Shown here in pieces: positions 53,149 through 61,392 of a stretch of 64,000 bases of DNA. Both the position numbers and the translations under genes were made by a program. How positions within the stretch are numbered: the first letter of the stretch is position 1; each line of letters begins with the position of its first letter. Under the pieces are notes generated by a model. It made no database searches, was not told the DNA's origin, and worked only from the letters and a program-made list of their open reading frames with translations. The stretch comes from Sulfuritortus calidifontis. Its GTDB lineage: Bacteria > Pseudomonadota > Gammaproteobacteria > Burkholderiales > Thiobacillaceae. The stretch spans positions 2,108,001 through 2,172,000 of the forward strand of contig NZ_AP018721.1 in the NCBI RefSeq assembly GCF_003967275.1, given 5' to 3'.

Positions 53149-54123
53149 ATGAGACTGCGCAATGTCACCCTGCACCAGCTGCGCCTGTTCCGCAGCCTGG
53201 GCACGCACTTGAGCTATACCCGCGTGGCGGAGGAGCTTCACCTGACCCAGCCGGCAGTCTCGATTCAGATCAAGCGACTGGAAGAAAGCGTGGGCATGCC
53301 GCTGGTCGAGCAGATGGGCAAGCGTCTGTTCCTGACCGAGGCCGGGCGCGAATTGTTCGAGGCCTGCTGCGATGTGCTGGAACGGCTGCGCGTCTTGAAC
53401 GAAGACATGATCGGCATGGAGGCCGGCGTGAAAGGCCCGCTGAACCTGGCCGCGATCACCACCGCCAAATACTTCATGCCGCACCTGCTCGGCGTGTTTC
53501 TGCGCGACTACCCTGACGTGGAACCCAGGCTCACCATCACCAACCAGGCACGGGTATTGGAGCGCCTGGAGAACAACCTGGACGATCTGGTGATCATGGG
53601 CACCCTGCCCGAGAACGCCGGGCTCGAGGCGCAATACTTCCTCGACAACCCGCTGGTGGTGGTGGCCCCGCCGGACCATCCCCTGGTCGGCCAGAAGAAC
53701 ATCCCCCTGGCGCGCATCGCCGAAGAGCGCTTCCTCTCGCGCGAGCCGGGCTCGGGCACGCGCGCGGCCCGCAGCCGGCTATTCGCCGAGCACGGCCTGA
53801 GCGCCAACATCTACATGGAACTGGGCAGCAGCGAGGCGATCAAGCAGGCGGTCATGGCCGGCATGGGCATCTCCGTACTCTCCTTGCACAATCTGCGACT
53901 GGAGCTGGAATCCGGCTTGATCGCCGTCTTGGATGTCGAACATTTCCCGCTGGTCCGGCAATGGTATGCCGTGCACCTGAAGGGCAAGAAGCTGTCCAAC
54001 ACCGCGCGCCGGTTCCTGGATTTCCTGCTGCAGGACGGCGCGCGCTACTGGCGCGAAGTGCAGCCGCACCTGCCGACGGCACCGGCCAGGCGCGGCAACA
54101 GAAAGAAGACCGCAGGAGGATGA
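53149..54123 (+). CDS. cbbR: CbbR-type LysR regulator divergent from the shell operon
   Basis: 324-residue LysR protein: HTH about 5-65 (RVAEELHLTQPAVSIQIKRLE), effector domain 95-300 with NNLDDLVIMG, PLVVVAPPDHPL and REPGSGTR, all typical of CbbR, which senses metabolites such as RuBP or NADPH. Divergent from csoS2, so it probably regulates the shell operon. It is a paralogue of the LysR gene next to cbbL. Confidence 0.88.
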   Translation: MRLRNVTLHQLRLFRSLGTHLSYTRVAEELHLTQPAVSIQIKRLEESVGMPLVEQMGKRLFLTEAGRELFEACCDVLERLRVLNEDMIGMEAGVKGPLNLAAITTAKYFMPHLLGVFLRDYPDVEPRLTITNQARVLERLENNLDDLVIMGTLPENAGLEAQYFLDNPLVVVAPPDHPLVGQKNIPLARIAEERFLSREPGSGTRAARSRLFAEHGLSANIYMELGSSEAIKQAVMAGMGISVLSLHNLRLELESGLIAVLDVEHFPLVRQWYAVHLKGKKLSNTARRFLDFLLQDGARYWREVQPHLPTAPARRGNRKKTAGG

Positions 54124-54156
54124 TGCTGGCGGCACCCCTCGAGGGGCGCCGCCAGG

Positions 54157-54717
54157 TCAATGCGGCGGGGCCTCTTCGGCCTCTTTGCCGTGGGATTCGG
54201 ACTTGTGCGTGAGGTAGAGGGCCAGGCCGACCAGGGCGATGCCGCCGCCCAGATAGAGCAGGTCCAGCGTGGTGTCGAGGTGCATCTTCAGCGCCTCCTC
54301 GAACAGGGTGACGATCAGGATCATCAGGATCACCTTGGCCAGGCGGGCCTTCAGGTCGTCCAGGCTCTCGATCACCAGGATCTTGCTCGAAGTCTTGCTG
54401 CCGCGCGCCTCGTCGATGTCGCTGACGAACAGCTCGTACATGCCCAAGGCGAAGATCAGCATGAAGGTGGCCAGCAGGTAGCCGTCCACCACCTCGACCA
54501 CGTGGGTGATGGTCTCGTCGTGGACGGCCTTGCGGGCATCGGCGGTCAAGCTCGGATCGGCGTAATGCAGCATGTGACCGACCAGGTAGACCACGTCGAC
54601 CGTGGCCATGTAGAAGATGGCCGTGGCCGCCGCCATGCTCGCCACCACGGCGACGACCACGACGAAGCGGCCGCTCCACAGGGTCTTTTCGAAGAACCGC
54701 TCAAACAGTTGCAACAT
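54157..54717 (-). CDS. YqhA/UPF0114-family membrane protein
   Basis: 186-residue membrane protein, four TM helices (VVVVAVVASMAAATAIFYMA; VDGYLLATFMLIFALGMYEL; and two at the C-terminal side around ILMILIVTLFEEAL). The family is uncharacterised; members often sit beside carbon-fixation or anion genes in autotrophs. ATG 54717 is preferred because GGAGG lies 6 bp upstream; a GTG two codons earlier gives 188 residues. Follows the small hypothetical gene by 11 bp. Confidence 0.8.
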   Translation of the reverse strand: MLQLFERFFEKTLWSGRFVVVVAVVASMAAATAIFYMATVDVVYLVGHMLHYADPSLTADARKAVHDETITHVVEVVDGYLLATFMLIFALGMYELFVSDIDEARGSKTSSKILVIESLDDLKARLAKVILMILIVTLFEEALKMHLDTTLDLLYLGGGIALVGLALYLTHKSESHGKEAEEAPPH

Positions 54718-54728
54718 GGCCACCTCCG

Positions 54729-55025
54729 TCAGTCGTCTTCGCCCAATTCCGGATTCCAGCCCTTGACCCGTGCTATTGCCATTGCCTTCTCGTACAACTC
54801 CTTATGGCGCTGACGCAGGTCGTCGGGCAGGCGGCTGGGCAGGCTGCCGTACTTGTCCCACTCCTTCTCCACCCGGTCCATCAGGGCCTGCATGCGGCCC
54901 ATGTCCCAGCCGGTGCAGTCCTCGGTCTCCGGCAGAAAGCCGAACAGCCAGGCATCCAGCACGATGCGGCCCAATTGGGTCATGCCGTGCTTGTCGTTGT
55001 TGAAGCCAACGTAACTCTTGTCCAT
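54729..55025 (-). CDS. Conserved hypothetical protein, 98 residues
   Basis: Soluble, charged, probably helical: MDKSYVGFNNDKHGMTQLGR, then AWLFGFLPETEDCTGWDMGR and SRLPDDLRQRHKELYEKAM. I do not recognise a named domain. Very similar sequences are remembered as small hypothetical proteins in sulfur-oxidising bacteria, but no function is known to me. It precedes the YqhA-like gene by 11 bp in the same direction, downstream of cbbO after a 462-bp gap. Confidence 0.6.
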   Translation of the reverse strand: MDKSYVGFNNDKHGMTQLGRIVLDAWLFGFLPETEDCTGWDMGRMQALMDRVEKEWDKYGSLPSRLPDDLRQRHKELYEKAMAIARVKGWNPELGEDD

Positions 55026-55487
55026 GATCGACTCGTTTTGTCCTTGATGGGTCTTTCACCGGCGCGGGCGGGATTCCCCGTCCGCGCCAGGGCCGACATT
55101 AGACCACAGGATGCGCGGTCAGGGGATCAGCCCGGCATAGGGGCAAGCCGGCTTTGGGCTGCGGCCGCTTCGCTTAATTGATCCGAAACAAATGTATTTG
55201 ACCCTTTCCCACCGGGATACCGAAGGATGGAGGCTTATCGGAGGACAGGGTGAGAAAGAGGGCGCCCGACAGGGCGCCCATTCCCTCACCCGGCTTCGCC
55301 ACCCTCTCCCGTTGGGAGAGGGTAAATCAAGTAGCACTATGGGTCCCGTGCATCAGCGGGTTAAACCTGCGTAGAGGAGCAGGGGCTTTTGGCTGCGGCC
55401 GCTTCGCTTAACATCGGCATGGCCGATGTTAGCCTGCGCCGAAAACTGCCGCCCTTCGTCCTGGCCACCACCTACCATACTCATGCG
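55026..55487. repeat. 462-bp gap with duplicated cbbO tails and hairpins
   Basis: Two direct copies of GGCTGCGGCCGCTTCGCTTAA lie at 55157-55177 and 55391-55411. Next to each, on the minus strand, is a ghost of the cbbO 3' end: KPLLLYAGLTR-stop (55353-55388) and the more decayed KPACPYAGLIP-stop (55119-55154), versus the true LPLLYAGLTR-stop at 55488. Between them stand two strong hairpins: GGGCGCCC/GGGCGCCC (55260-55279) and CCCTCTCCC/GGGAGAGGG (55302-55322). No intact gene. Confidence 0.75.
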
Positions 55488-57845
55488 TTAGCGGGTCAAG
55501 CCGGCATAGAGGAGCGGCAGTTTTTCCGGCAGACGCTCGACGTGGTCGACCACCATGTAGTTCTTCTGACCGAAGATGCGGCTGACGTAGTTGTCGGCGC
55601 GCGGGTCCAGGCTCATGCAGTAGGTGGTCACGCCGTGCTTGGCCACCTCCTCCACCGCCTTCTTGGTGTCGTAGCGCAGATATTGCGGGTCGCGCACGTC
55701 GATGTCGGCCGGCTCGCCGTCGGTGATGACGATGAGCAGCTTCTTGGCCGAACGCTGCAATTTCAGGTAATGGCCGGCGTGGCGGATGGCCGCGCCCATG
55801 CGGGTGGAGAGCTGGCCGGTCATGCCGGCGAGCTTGGCCTTGGGCGCCTCGTCCCAGTGCTGGTCGAAGTCCTTGAACCGGTAGTACTCGACGTTGTGCC
55901 GGCCGTCGGAGCAGAAACCGTGGATGGCGAAAGGATCGCCCACCTTGGCGATGGCGTCCGACAGCAGCACGCAGGCGCGCCGGGTCAGGTCGAGCACCGA
56001 GTAGTCCTGGCCCTGCACCATCTCGTTGGTCGACTCGGACAGGTCAAGCAGAACCAGGATGGAGAAGTCGCGGGTCTTGCGCACCGAGCGCATCATGATC
56101 CGCGGATCCGGCTGGTTGCCCAGACGGATATCGGTGAAGCTGGCGATCGCCGCATTGATGTCGATCTCGTCGCCGTCCTCCAGCTTGCGGATGCGCTGCA
56201 CGCCCTGCGGCTGCATGGCGTCGAGCAGGAACTTCATGCGATGGATCTCGCGCTTGTACTGGGCGGCGATGTCGTTGATCAGCTGCAGATCGCCGGACTT
56301 GCCCCGCTTCTCCAGCACCGTGGCCCAGGCCGGACGCTCGAGCTGAATCTGGTAGTCCCACTCCGAGTAGTGGAAGGGATCGGATATGGGCTCCTTGCCC
56401 TCCAGCTCATTGAACGACTTGCCGCCGCTCTCGTCGCCGATGTTCTCGTAGGGGAACAACTCGGTACCCAGCACCCAGATCTCCTGGGCGTCGTCGCCGG
56501 CGGTCTCGACGTCGATCTCGTTCGCCATCTCCATCACGTTGACGTACTTGCGCACCTGCTTGACCGACTCGTAGCCGGCGCTGGCCGCCTTCTCGAAATC
56601 GAATTCCTCGAAGGCCCAGAAATAGCGATTGTCGTCTCGGTAGGGCGCGGTGAGCAGATCGGTGCGCGGATTGAAGGCGATCCGCTTCTCGGTCAGGCTG
56701 TGTGCCAGCTGCACGCCGATCTCCCAGGAGGTGGCGTTGCTGTCCAGCCTGTCCTGGGCGGCGGCGAACAAGGCGCGGCCCTCATTGACCCAGGGATCGT
56801 CGTCGACATAGGTCTCGTCCAGCAGGGCGCGGGCCAGGCGGTTGAGGTAGTCGCCGACCGTGGCGTTCATCGCCGGCGTCGCCGTGTGCAGGCGGCTCCA
56901 CAACTGCTTGAGGCCGGGGAAGCGGCGGATCGACAGGGTCTCGACCCGGGCGTCCTCGATCACCGAGATCACCGCCATCTGCATCGGATTCAGCGCCTCG
57001 GCCGAAATCGGCGTCTTGGTCTCGACCACGTGCGCAGCACAATGGGCGGCAGTGGCGCGATACAGCTCCAGGCCGGACACCGGCTCCTGGCCCTCGATCT
57101 TGAAATCGTCGTAGGCATCGGGCAGGTGCAGCAGGTAGTCCTCGATATAGGGCCGGTAACCCTCGCGCGACTCGAAGTCGCCCGAGGTCGGCCGCATGAA
57201 GAAGTCGCGCGCCCACAATGCGCGCAGGTACATGTTGATCCGGCGCTGGACGTCGACCAGCAGGGTGCCCTTGCGCTCCTTCTGCAGCATGGCCAGAGAC
57301 TCCTTGGTCTCCAGGCCGAAATACTTGATCTGCTCCTCGTAGTTGGTGCGGTGGGCATGGGCGCCCCACAGCGCCCAGCGGCGCAGGCCGCCCAGGGTCA
57401 GGTTCTGGAACAGCACCTCCAGCTTGTCCAGCATCGGCCGCACGCCGCGCGGCGCCTGGGCGATCAGGGTGTTGATGAACTGCAGGTAATTGAGGAAGAG
57501 CTGGCCGTCGCCCAGGCGATTGGCCGCGGTCGGCGCCGTGGCCAGCAGCAGCTCGATCACCGCGCCCGAGGTCTTGGAGGCCAGCATCAGCGCCGAGGTG
57601 GCCAGGTCGGCCACCACGTCCTCGCCCACCTCCTTGGCCACCTGGGGCGCTTCCTCGATCCAGGTCTCGACCAGGGAATCGCCGCGGCCCAGGCCGCGGA
57701 TGGCCGACACGCCCTTCAGATAGTTGTCCAGGCCGCGCGGGCTGAACACCTTGGTCGCCTCGTGCCAGTTGGCGTCCAGCGCAGCCCGGCTGTGTTCGGA
57801 CAGGTCTTCCAGCAGTTCGGCGTAGTCGTCTAGATTGATGGACAT
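55488..57845 (-). CDS. cbbO: CbbO, RubisCO activase adaptor with VWA domain
   Basis: Works with the CbbQ AAA+ ring to remove inhibitory sugar phosphates from form I RubisCO. The 785-residue protein has a long helical N-terminal region and a C-terminal von Willebrand A domain whose MIDAS motif DLSEST begins at about Asp601, with later LSTRMGAAIRHAG and ITDGEPADID. Full length for CbbO; NorD-type proteins look similar, but the cbbQ context decides. Starts 28 bp after the gamma-CA-like gene. Confidence 0.93.
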   Translation of the reverse strand: MSINLDDYAELLEDLSEHSRAALDANWHEATKVFSPRGLDNYLKGVSAIRGLGRGDSLVETWIEEAPQVAKEVGEDVVADLATSALMLASKTSGAVIELLLATAPTAANRLGDGQLFLNYLQFINTLIAQAPRGVRPMLDKLEVLFQNLTLGGLRRWALWGAHAHRTNYEEQIKYFGLETKESLAMLQKERKGTLLVDVQRRINMYLRALWARDFFMRPTSGDFESREGYRPYIEDYLLHLPDAYDDFKIEGQEPVSGLELYRATAAHCAAHVVETKTPISAEALNPMQMAVISVIEDARVETLSIRRFPGLKQLWSRLHTATPAMNATVGDYLNRLARALLDETYVDDDPWVNEGRALFAAAQDRLDSNATSWEIGVQLAHSLTEKRIAFNPRTDLLTAPYRDDNRYFWAFEEFDFEKAASAGYESVKQVRKYVNVMEMANEIDVETAGDDAQEIWVLGTELFPYENIGDESGGKSFNELEGKEPISDPFHYSEWDYQIQLERPAWATVLEKRGKSGDLQLINDIAAQYKREIHRMKFLLDAMQPQGVQRIRKLEDGDEIDINAAIASFTDIRLGNQPDPRIMMRSVRKTRDFSILVLLDLSESTNEMVQGQDYSVLDLTRRACVLLSDAIAKVGDPFAIHGFCSDGRHNVEYYRFKDFDQHWDEAPKAKLAGMTGQLSTRMGAAIRHAGHYLKLQRSAKKLLIVITDGEPADIDVRDPQYLRYDTKKAVEEVAKHGVTTYCMSLDPRADNYVSRIFGQKNYMVVDHVERLPEKLPLLYAGLTR

Positions 57846-57873
57846 CTCACTCTATCCTTTTGCGAGGCGTGCC

Positions 57874-58434
57874 CTAGAACTCGTTGTGCAGCTTCTTGTA
57901 GCCCTGCACCAGCGAGATGTTGGTCCGGGCCACGTCCTCGGAAAAACTGGAGAAATCGGGCGTCACCTGCTCGATGCCGCTCAGGTCGGTGTCGGAGTGG
58001 ATGGTCGTGGTCGACGGGATATGGAACTTGGCCGGCACATGGCAGCCCTCCACCACCGAGTTGTGGCGGATCACCGCATCGTCGCCCACGACGCAATTGA
58101 ACAGCACCGAGTTGAAGCCGACGAAGACCCGGTTACCCACCTCGCAGGGGCCATGGATGATCGAGCGATGGGCAATCGAGGTGTATTCGCCGATCACCAC
58201 CTTGCCGCCCGACTTGGAATGGATCACCACGCCGTCCTGGATGTTGGAGTTGGCGCCGATCACGATCGGCTCCAGCGTGCCGTCGGCCTTGGTCTCGTCG
58301 GCGCGGATCACGGCATAGGGGCCGATGAAGACGTTGGGGCCGACGATCACCTTGCCGCAGACGATGGCGGTGAAATCGACATAGGCCGATTCGTCGATCT
58401 GCGGCAGGTCGCCGTTGGGGTTCTTGCGGATCAT
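57874..58434 (-). CDS. Gamma-carbonic-anhydrase-like hexapeptide-repeat protein
   Basis: 186-residue left-handed beta-helix protein. The three zinc histidines of gamma-CA are present as H72 (VVIHSKSG), H89 and H94 (IAHRSIIHGP), the latter pair with the canonical 5-residue spacing, and the supporting R44/D46 (VIRADE) and Q66 are also there. The acidic loop of Cam-type enzymes appears short or absent (CamH-like). Inserted between cbbQ (11 bp) and cbbO (28 bp). Could be an active CA feeding RubisCO or an assembly scaffold like CcmM's N-terminal domain. Confidence 0.85.
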   Translation of the reverse strand: MIRKNPNGDLPQIDESAYVDFTAIVCGKVIVGPNVFIGPYAVIRADETKADGTLEPIVIGANSNIQDGVVIHSKSGGKVVIGEYTSIAHRSIIHGPCEVGNRVFVGFNSVLFNCVVGDDAVIRHNSVVEGCHVPAKFHIPSTTTIHSDTDLSGIEQVTPDFSSFSEDVARTNISLVQGYKKLHNEF

Positions 58435-58445
58435 CCTGCGCCCGC

Positions 58446-59249
58446 TCAGAAGAAGGTGGTCACGGCGGCATCCAGGGCGTCGCGCATGTCCGGGTCGTCG
58501 GTGATCGGACGGACCAGGGCGACGCGGCAGGCGGCCTTGGCATCGACGCCCTTGGCGATCAGGCTGCCGGCGTAGATCAGCATCCGGGTCGACAGGCCCT
58601 CGTCCAGGCCGTGGCCCTTGAGGTTGCGCGAACGCTCGGCGATCGACACCAGCTTGCCGGCCACCTCGGCCGGGATGCCCGCCTCGTGGGCGACGATCTC
58701 GGTCTCGATGCCGTGCTCGGGATAGGTGAAGTCGAGGCCGCCGAAGCGCTGCTTGGTCGACTGCTTGAGGTCCTTCATCAGCGACTGATAGCCGGGGTTG
58801 TAGGAGATGACGATTTGGAAATCCGGGTGGGCGTGCACCAGCTCGCCCTTCTTCTCCAGCGGCAGCACCCGGCGGTTGTCGGTCAGCGGGTGGATGACCA
58901 CGGTGGTGTCCTGCCGGGCCTCGACCACCTCGTCGAGGTAAACGATGGCGCCGTGGCGGGCGCCGATGGCCAGGGGACCGTCCTGCCACTGGGTGCCGGA
59001 GGCCGAAAGCAGGAAGCGGCCGACCAGGTCGCTCGCGGTCATGTCCTCGTTACAGGCCACGGTGATCAGCGGCTTGTTCAGCTTGTGCGCCATGTATTCG
59101 ACGAAGCGGGTCTTGCCGCAGCCGGTGGGCCCCTTGAGCATCATGGGCATGCGCACGGAGTAGGCGGCCTCGAACAGTTCCACCTCGTCGGCGACGGGAC
59201 GGTAATAGGGCTCTTGGGTGATGCGGTACTGATCGATGATGTTGCTCAT
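58446..59249 (-). CDS. cbbQ: CbbQ, AAA+ RubisCO activase (MoxR type)
   Basis: 267-residue AAA+ ATPase; Walker A GPTGCGKT at residues 40-47, Walker B IVYLDEV near 106, sensor region NPGYQ near 152, and a C-terminal CbbQ domain. Forms hexamers that, with CbbO, remodel inhibited RubisCO. Separated from cbbS by 126 bp containing a hairpin terminator and an inverted repeat, so it is probably expressed at a lower level than RubisCO. Confidence 0.95.
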   Translation of the reverse strand: MSNIIDQYRITQEPYYRPVADEVELFEAAYSVRMPMMLKGPTGCGKTRFVEYMAHKLNKPLITVACNEDMTASDLVGRFLLSASGTQWQDGPLAIGARHGAIVYLDEVVEARQDTTVVIHPLTDNRRVLPLEKKGELVHAHPDFQIVISYNPGYQSLMKDLKQSTKQRFGGLDFTYPEHGIETEIVAHEAGIPAEVAGKLVSIAERSRNLKGHGLDEGLSTRMLIYAGSLIAKGVDAKAACRVALVRPITDDPDMRDALDAAVTTFF

Positions 59250-59375
59250 GTCTTGTCCTCTTGCAGGTCTTATTCGTCCGCCAAGCGTATGTAGCCTTAC
59301 GCTTGGCGGGCAAACAAAAACCCCCGTGCCTCGCGGCGACGGGGGCTTTTTTAGGGTTTTACCCGTGCCGCGTAA
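59250..59375 (-). terminator. Attenuating terminator and stabilising hairpin between cbbS and cbbQ
   Basis: CCCCCGT (59321-59327) pairs with ACGGGGG (59339-59345). Read on the minus strand it is followed by TTTTTG, read on the plus strand by CTTTTTT, so it can terminate both ways. Downstream, CCAAGCGTA/TACGCTTGG (59281-59306, 9-bp arms) forms a second hairpin ahead of the cbbQ leader, a likely mRNA 5' end stabiliser. Partial read-through would explain lower cbbQO expression. Confidence 0.8.
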
Positions 59376-59732
59376 TTAAACGGTCTTGCCGCGGTAGATC
59401 ACCATGGCAGCGCCCTGGCTCTGGGCGAAGTTGTCATAACCGACCAGGCGAACGTGGTTGTTCGGGTTGGCCTTGTGACAGGCCTCGGCCTCGGCCAGGA
59501 TGCGATCGATGTCGGTCTCGCCGAACATCGGCAGCTTCCACATGTACCAGTAGGAGTCCATCAGGTGCTCGGGCTCGGTGTGCTCGATGGCCGGGTTCCA
59601 GCCCTTCTTCACCAGGTACTCCACCTGCTTGCGGATGTCCTCGGCCTTCATGGCGGGCAGGTAGGAGAAGGTCTCGAACTTGCGGCTGGCGGGATCGCTC
59701 AGGCGGCTTTTGTAATCCATCACATCAGACAT
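59376..59732 (-). CDS. cbbS: RubisCO form IA small subunit, IAq-like
   Basis: 118 residues, [20 protein letters not shown] then [23 protein letters not shown] and [13 protein letters not shown]. Carboxysomal IAc small subunits are about 110 residues with a shorter N-terminus; the extra SDPASR-type stretch is the mark of the non-carboxysomal form IAq. Its linkage to cbbQ/cbbO also fits IAq. It follows cbbL by 95 bp, which hold three copies of TTGGCAG but nothing else clear. Confidence 0.95.
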   Translation of the reverse strand: MSDVMDYKSRLSDPASRKFETFSYLPAMKAEDIRKQVEYLVKKGWNPAIEHTEPEHLMDSYWYMWKLPMFGETDIDRILAEAEACHKANPNNHVRLVGYDNFAQSQGAAMVIYRGKTV

Positions 59733-59827
59733 TTTGTTTCCTTTCAGGAAAGTGCTCAGTTGGCAGTTGGCAGTTGGCAGAAGAACCCCGTTCTTGCTGC
59801 CAACCGGCTTCTGATGACTGCCGACTC

Positions 59828-61249
59828 TTATTTGTGGGCGACGTCCAGCTTGTCCACGGTGTCGAATTCGAACTTGATCTCTTTCCAGGTTTCCATGGCG
59901 ATCTTCAGTTCGGGGCTGTGCTTGGCGGCCTCGGTCAGGACGGCCTTGCCTTCCTTCTCGATGGCGACGCCCTTGTTGCGGGCTTCCACACAGGCTTCCA
60001 GCGCGACGCGGTTGGCGGCGGCGCCGGCGGCGTTGCCCCAGGGGTGACCCAGGGTGCCGCCACCGAACTGCAGCACGGAGTCGTCACCGAAGATGGTGAC
60101 CAGGGCGGGCATGTGCCACACGTGGATGCCGCCGGAGGCGACAGGCATCACGCCGGGCATGGAGCCCCAGTCCTGGTCGAAGAAGATGCCGCGCGAACGG
60201 TCTTCCGGCACGAAGGATTCGCGCATCATGTCGATCCAGCCCAGGGTGGCTTCGCGGTCGCCTTCCAGCTTGCCGACGACGGTGCCGGAGTGCAGGTGGT
60301 CACCACCGGACAGACGCAGGATCTTGGTCAGCACGCGGAAGTGGATGCCGTGGTGCGGGTTGCGGTCCAGCACGGCGTGCATGGCGCGGTGGATGTGCAG
60401 CAGCATGCCGTTGTCGCGACACCAGTTGGCCAGGCCGGTGTTGGCGGTAAAGCCGCCGGTGATGTAGTCGTGCATGATGATGGGCGCGCCGATTTCCTTG
60501 GCGTACTCGGCACGCTTGTACATCTCTTCCGGGGTCGGGGCGGTCACGTTCAGGTAGTGGCCCTTGCGCTCGCCGGTCTCACGCTCGGCCTTCTCGATGG
60601 CTTCCATGACGAAGTCGAAGCGCTGGCGCCAACGCATGAACGGCTGGCTGTTGACGTTCTCGTCGTCCTTGGTGAAGTCCAGACCGCCGCGCAGGCACTC
60701 GTAAACGGCGCGGCCGTAGTTCTTGGCGGACAGGCCCAGCTTGGGCTTGATGGTGCAGCCCAGCAGCGGACGACCGTACTTGTTCATGATGTCGCGCTCG
60801 ACCTGGATGCCGTGCGGCGGGCCGCCGCAGGTCTTCACGTAGGCGATCGGGAAGCGCACGTCTTCCAGGCGCAGGGCGCGCACGGCCTTGAAGCCGAACA
60901 CGTTGCCGACCAGCGAGGTGAACACGTTGACGACGGAACCCTCTTCGAACAGGTCGATCGGGTAGGCGATGAAGGCGTAGAAGCAGGTGTCGTCACCAGG
61001 CACGTCTTCGATCTTGTAGGCACGGCCCTTGTAGTAGTCGAGGTCGGTCAAGAGGTCGGTCCAGACGGTGGTCCAGGTACCGGTGGAAGACTCGGCGGCC
61101 ACGGCGGCGGCTGCTTCCTCGCGGTCCACGCCCGGCTGGGGGGTGATCTTGAACACCGCCAGGATATCGGTATCCAGGGGGGTGTATTCGGGCATCCAGT
61201 AGGTCTGGCGATACTCTTTCACGCCAGCGTTGTAAGTCTTAACAGCCAT
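59828..61249 (-). CDS. cbbL: RubisCO form IA large subunit
   Basis: 473-residue catalytic subunit fixing CO2 onto ribulose-1,5-bisphosphate. Catalytic residues are in place: K168 in GCTIKPKLG, carbamylated K194 in [11 protein letters not shown]287 (LLHIHRAMH), and loop 6 [11 protein letters not shown]72 and F346, positions reported to contact the CsoS2 N-repeat in Halothiobacillus, are present ([11 protein letters not shown]), so packaging in carboxysomes remains possible despite the IAq-type small subunit. First gene of its operon; divergent from a CbbR gene across 143 bp. Confidence 0.97.
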   Translation of the reverse strand: MAVKTYNAGVKEYRQTYWMPEYTPLDTDILAVFKITPQPGVDREEAAAAVAAESSTGTWTTVWTDLLTDLDYYKGRAYKIEDVPGDDTCFYAFIAYPIDLFEEGSVVNVFTSLVGNVFGFKAVRALRLEDVRFPIAYVKTCGGPPHGIQVERDIMNKYGRPLLGCTIKPKLGLSAKNYGRAVYECLRGGLDFTKDDENVNSQPFMRWRQRFDFVMEAIEKAERETGERKGHYLNVTAPTPEEMYKRAEYAKEIGAPIIMHDYITGGFTANTGLANWCRDNGMLLHIHRAMHAVLDRNPHHGIHFRVLTKILRLSGGDHLHSGTVVGKLEGDREATLGWIDMMRESFVPEDRSRGIFFDQDWGSMPGVMPVASGGIHVWHMPALVTIFGDDSVLQFGGGTLGHPWGNAAGAAANRVALEACVEARNKGVAIEKEGKAVLTEAAKHSPELKIAMETWKEIKFEFDTVDKLDVAHK

Positions 61250-61365
61250 CTCAATCTCCTTAGCAAGGATTCGTCAAACCTCTAAAGCCGGGGTGGCCAA
61301 TCCGAGGTGGGCGAATCTTGCCGCCGGGAGATCATAAATAACAGTCACTTTTTTCTATAACGATC

Positions 61366-61381
61366 ATAGATAAATATCTAT
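61366..61381. promoter_or_regulatory. Palindrome in the cbbL/cbbR divergent gap, candidate CbbR operator
   Basis: ATAGATA (61366-61372), spacer AA, TATCTAT (61375-61381), a perfect 7-bp repeat with LysR T-N11-A geometry, ending 11 bp ahead of the cbbR ATG. The surrounding AT-rich run (61330-61392) is typical of CbbR-controlled promoters. The cbbL promoter itself should lie just to the left. Confidence 0.6.
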
Positions 61382-61392
61382 AATTCGTTTTC

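Noticed and set aside
55389-57833. 814-codon open frame on the plus strand opposite cbbO
   Set aside because: Mirror of cbbO with low-complexity composition and no recognisable domain.
59733-59827. Triple TTGGCAG repeat between cbbL and cbbS
   Set aside because: Simple 7-bp tandem repeat; no hairpin or conserved signal supports a function.
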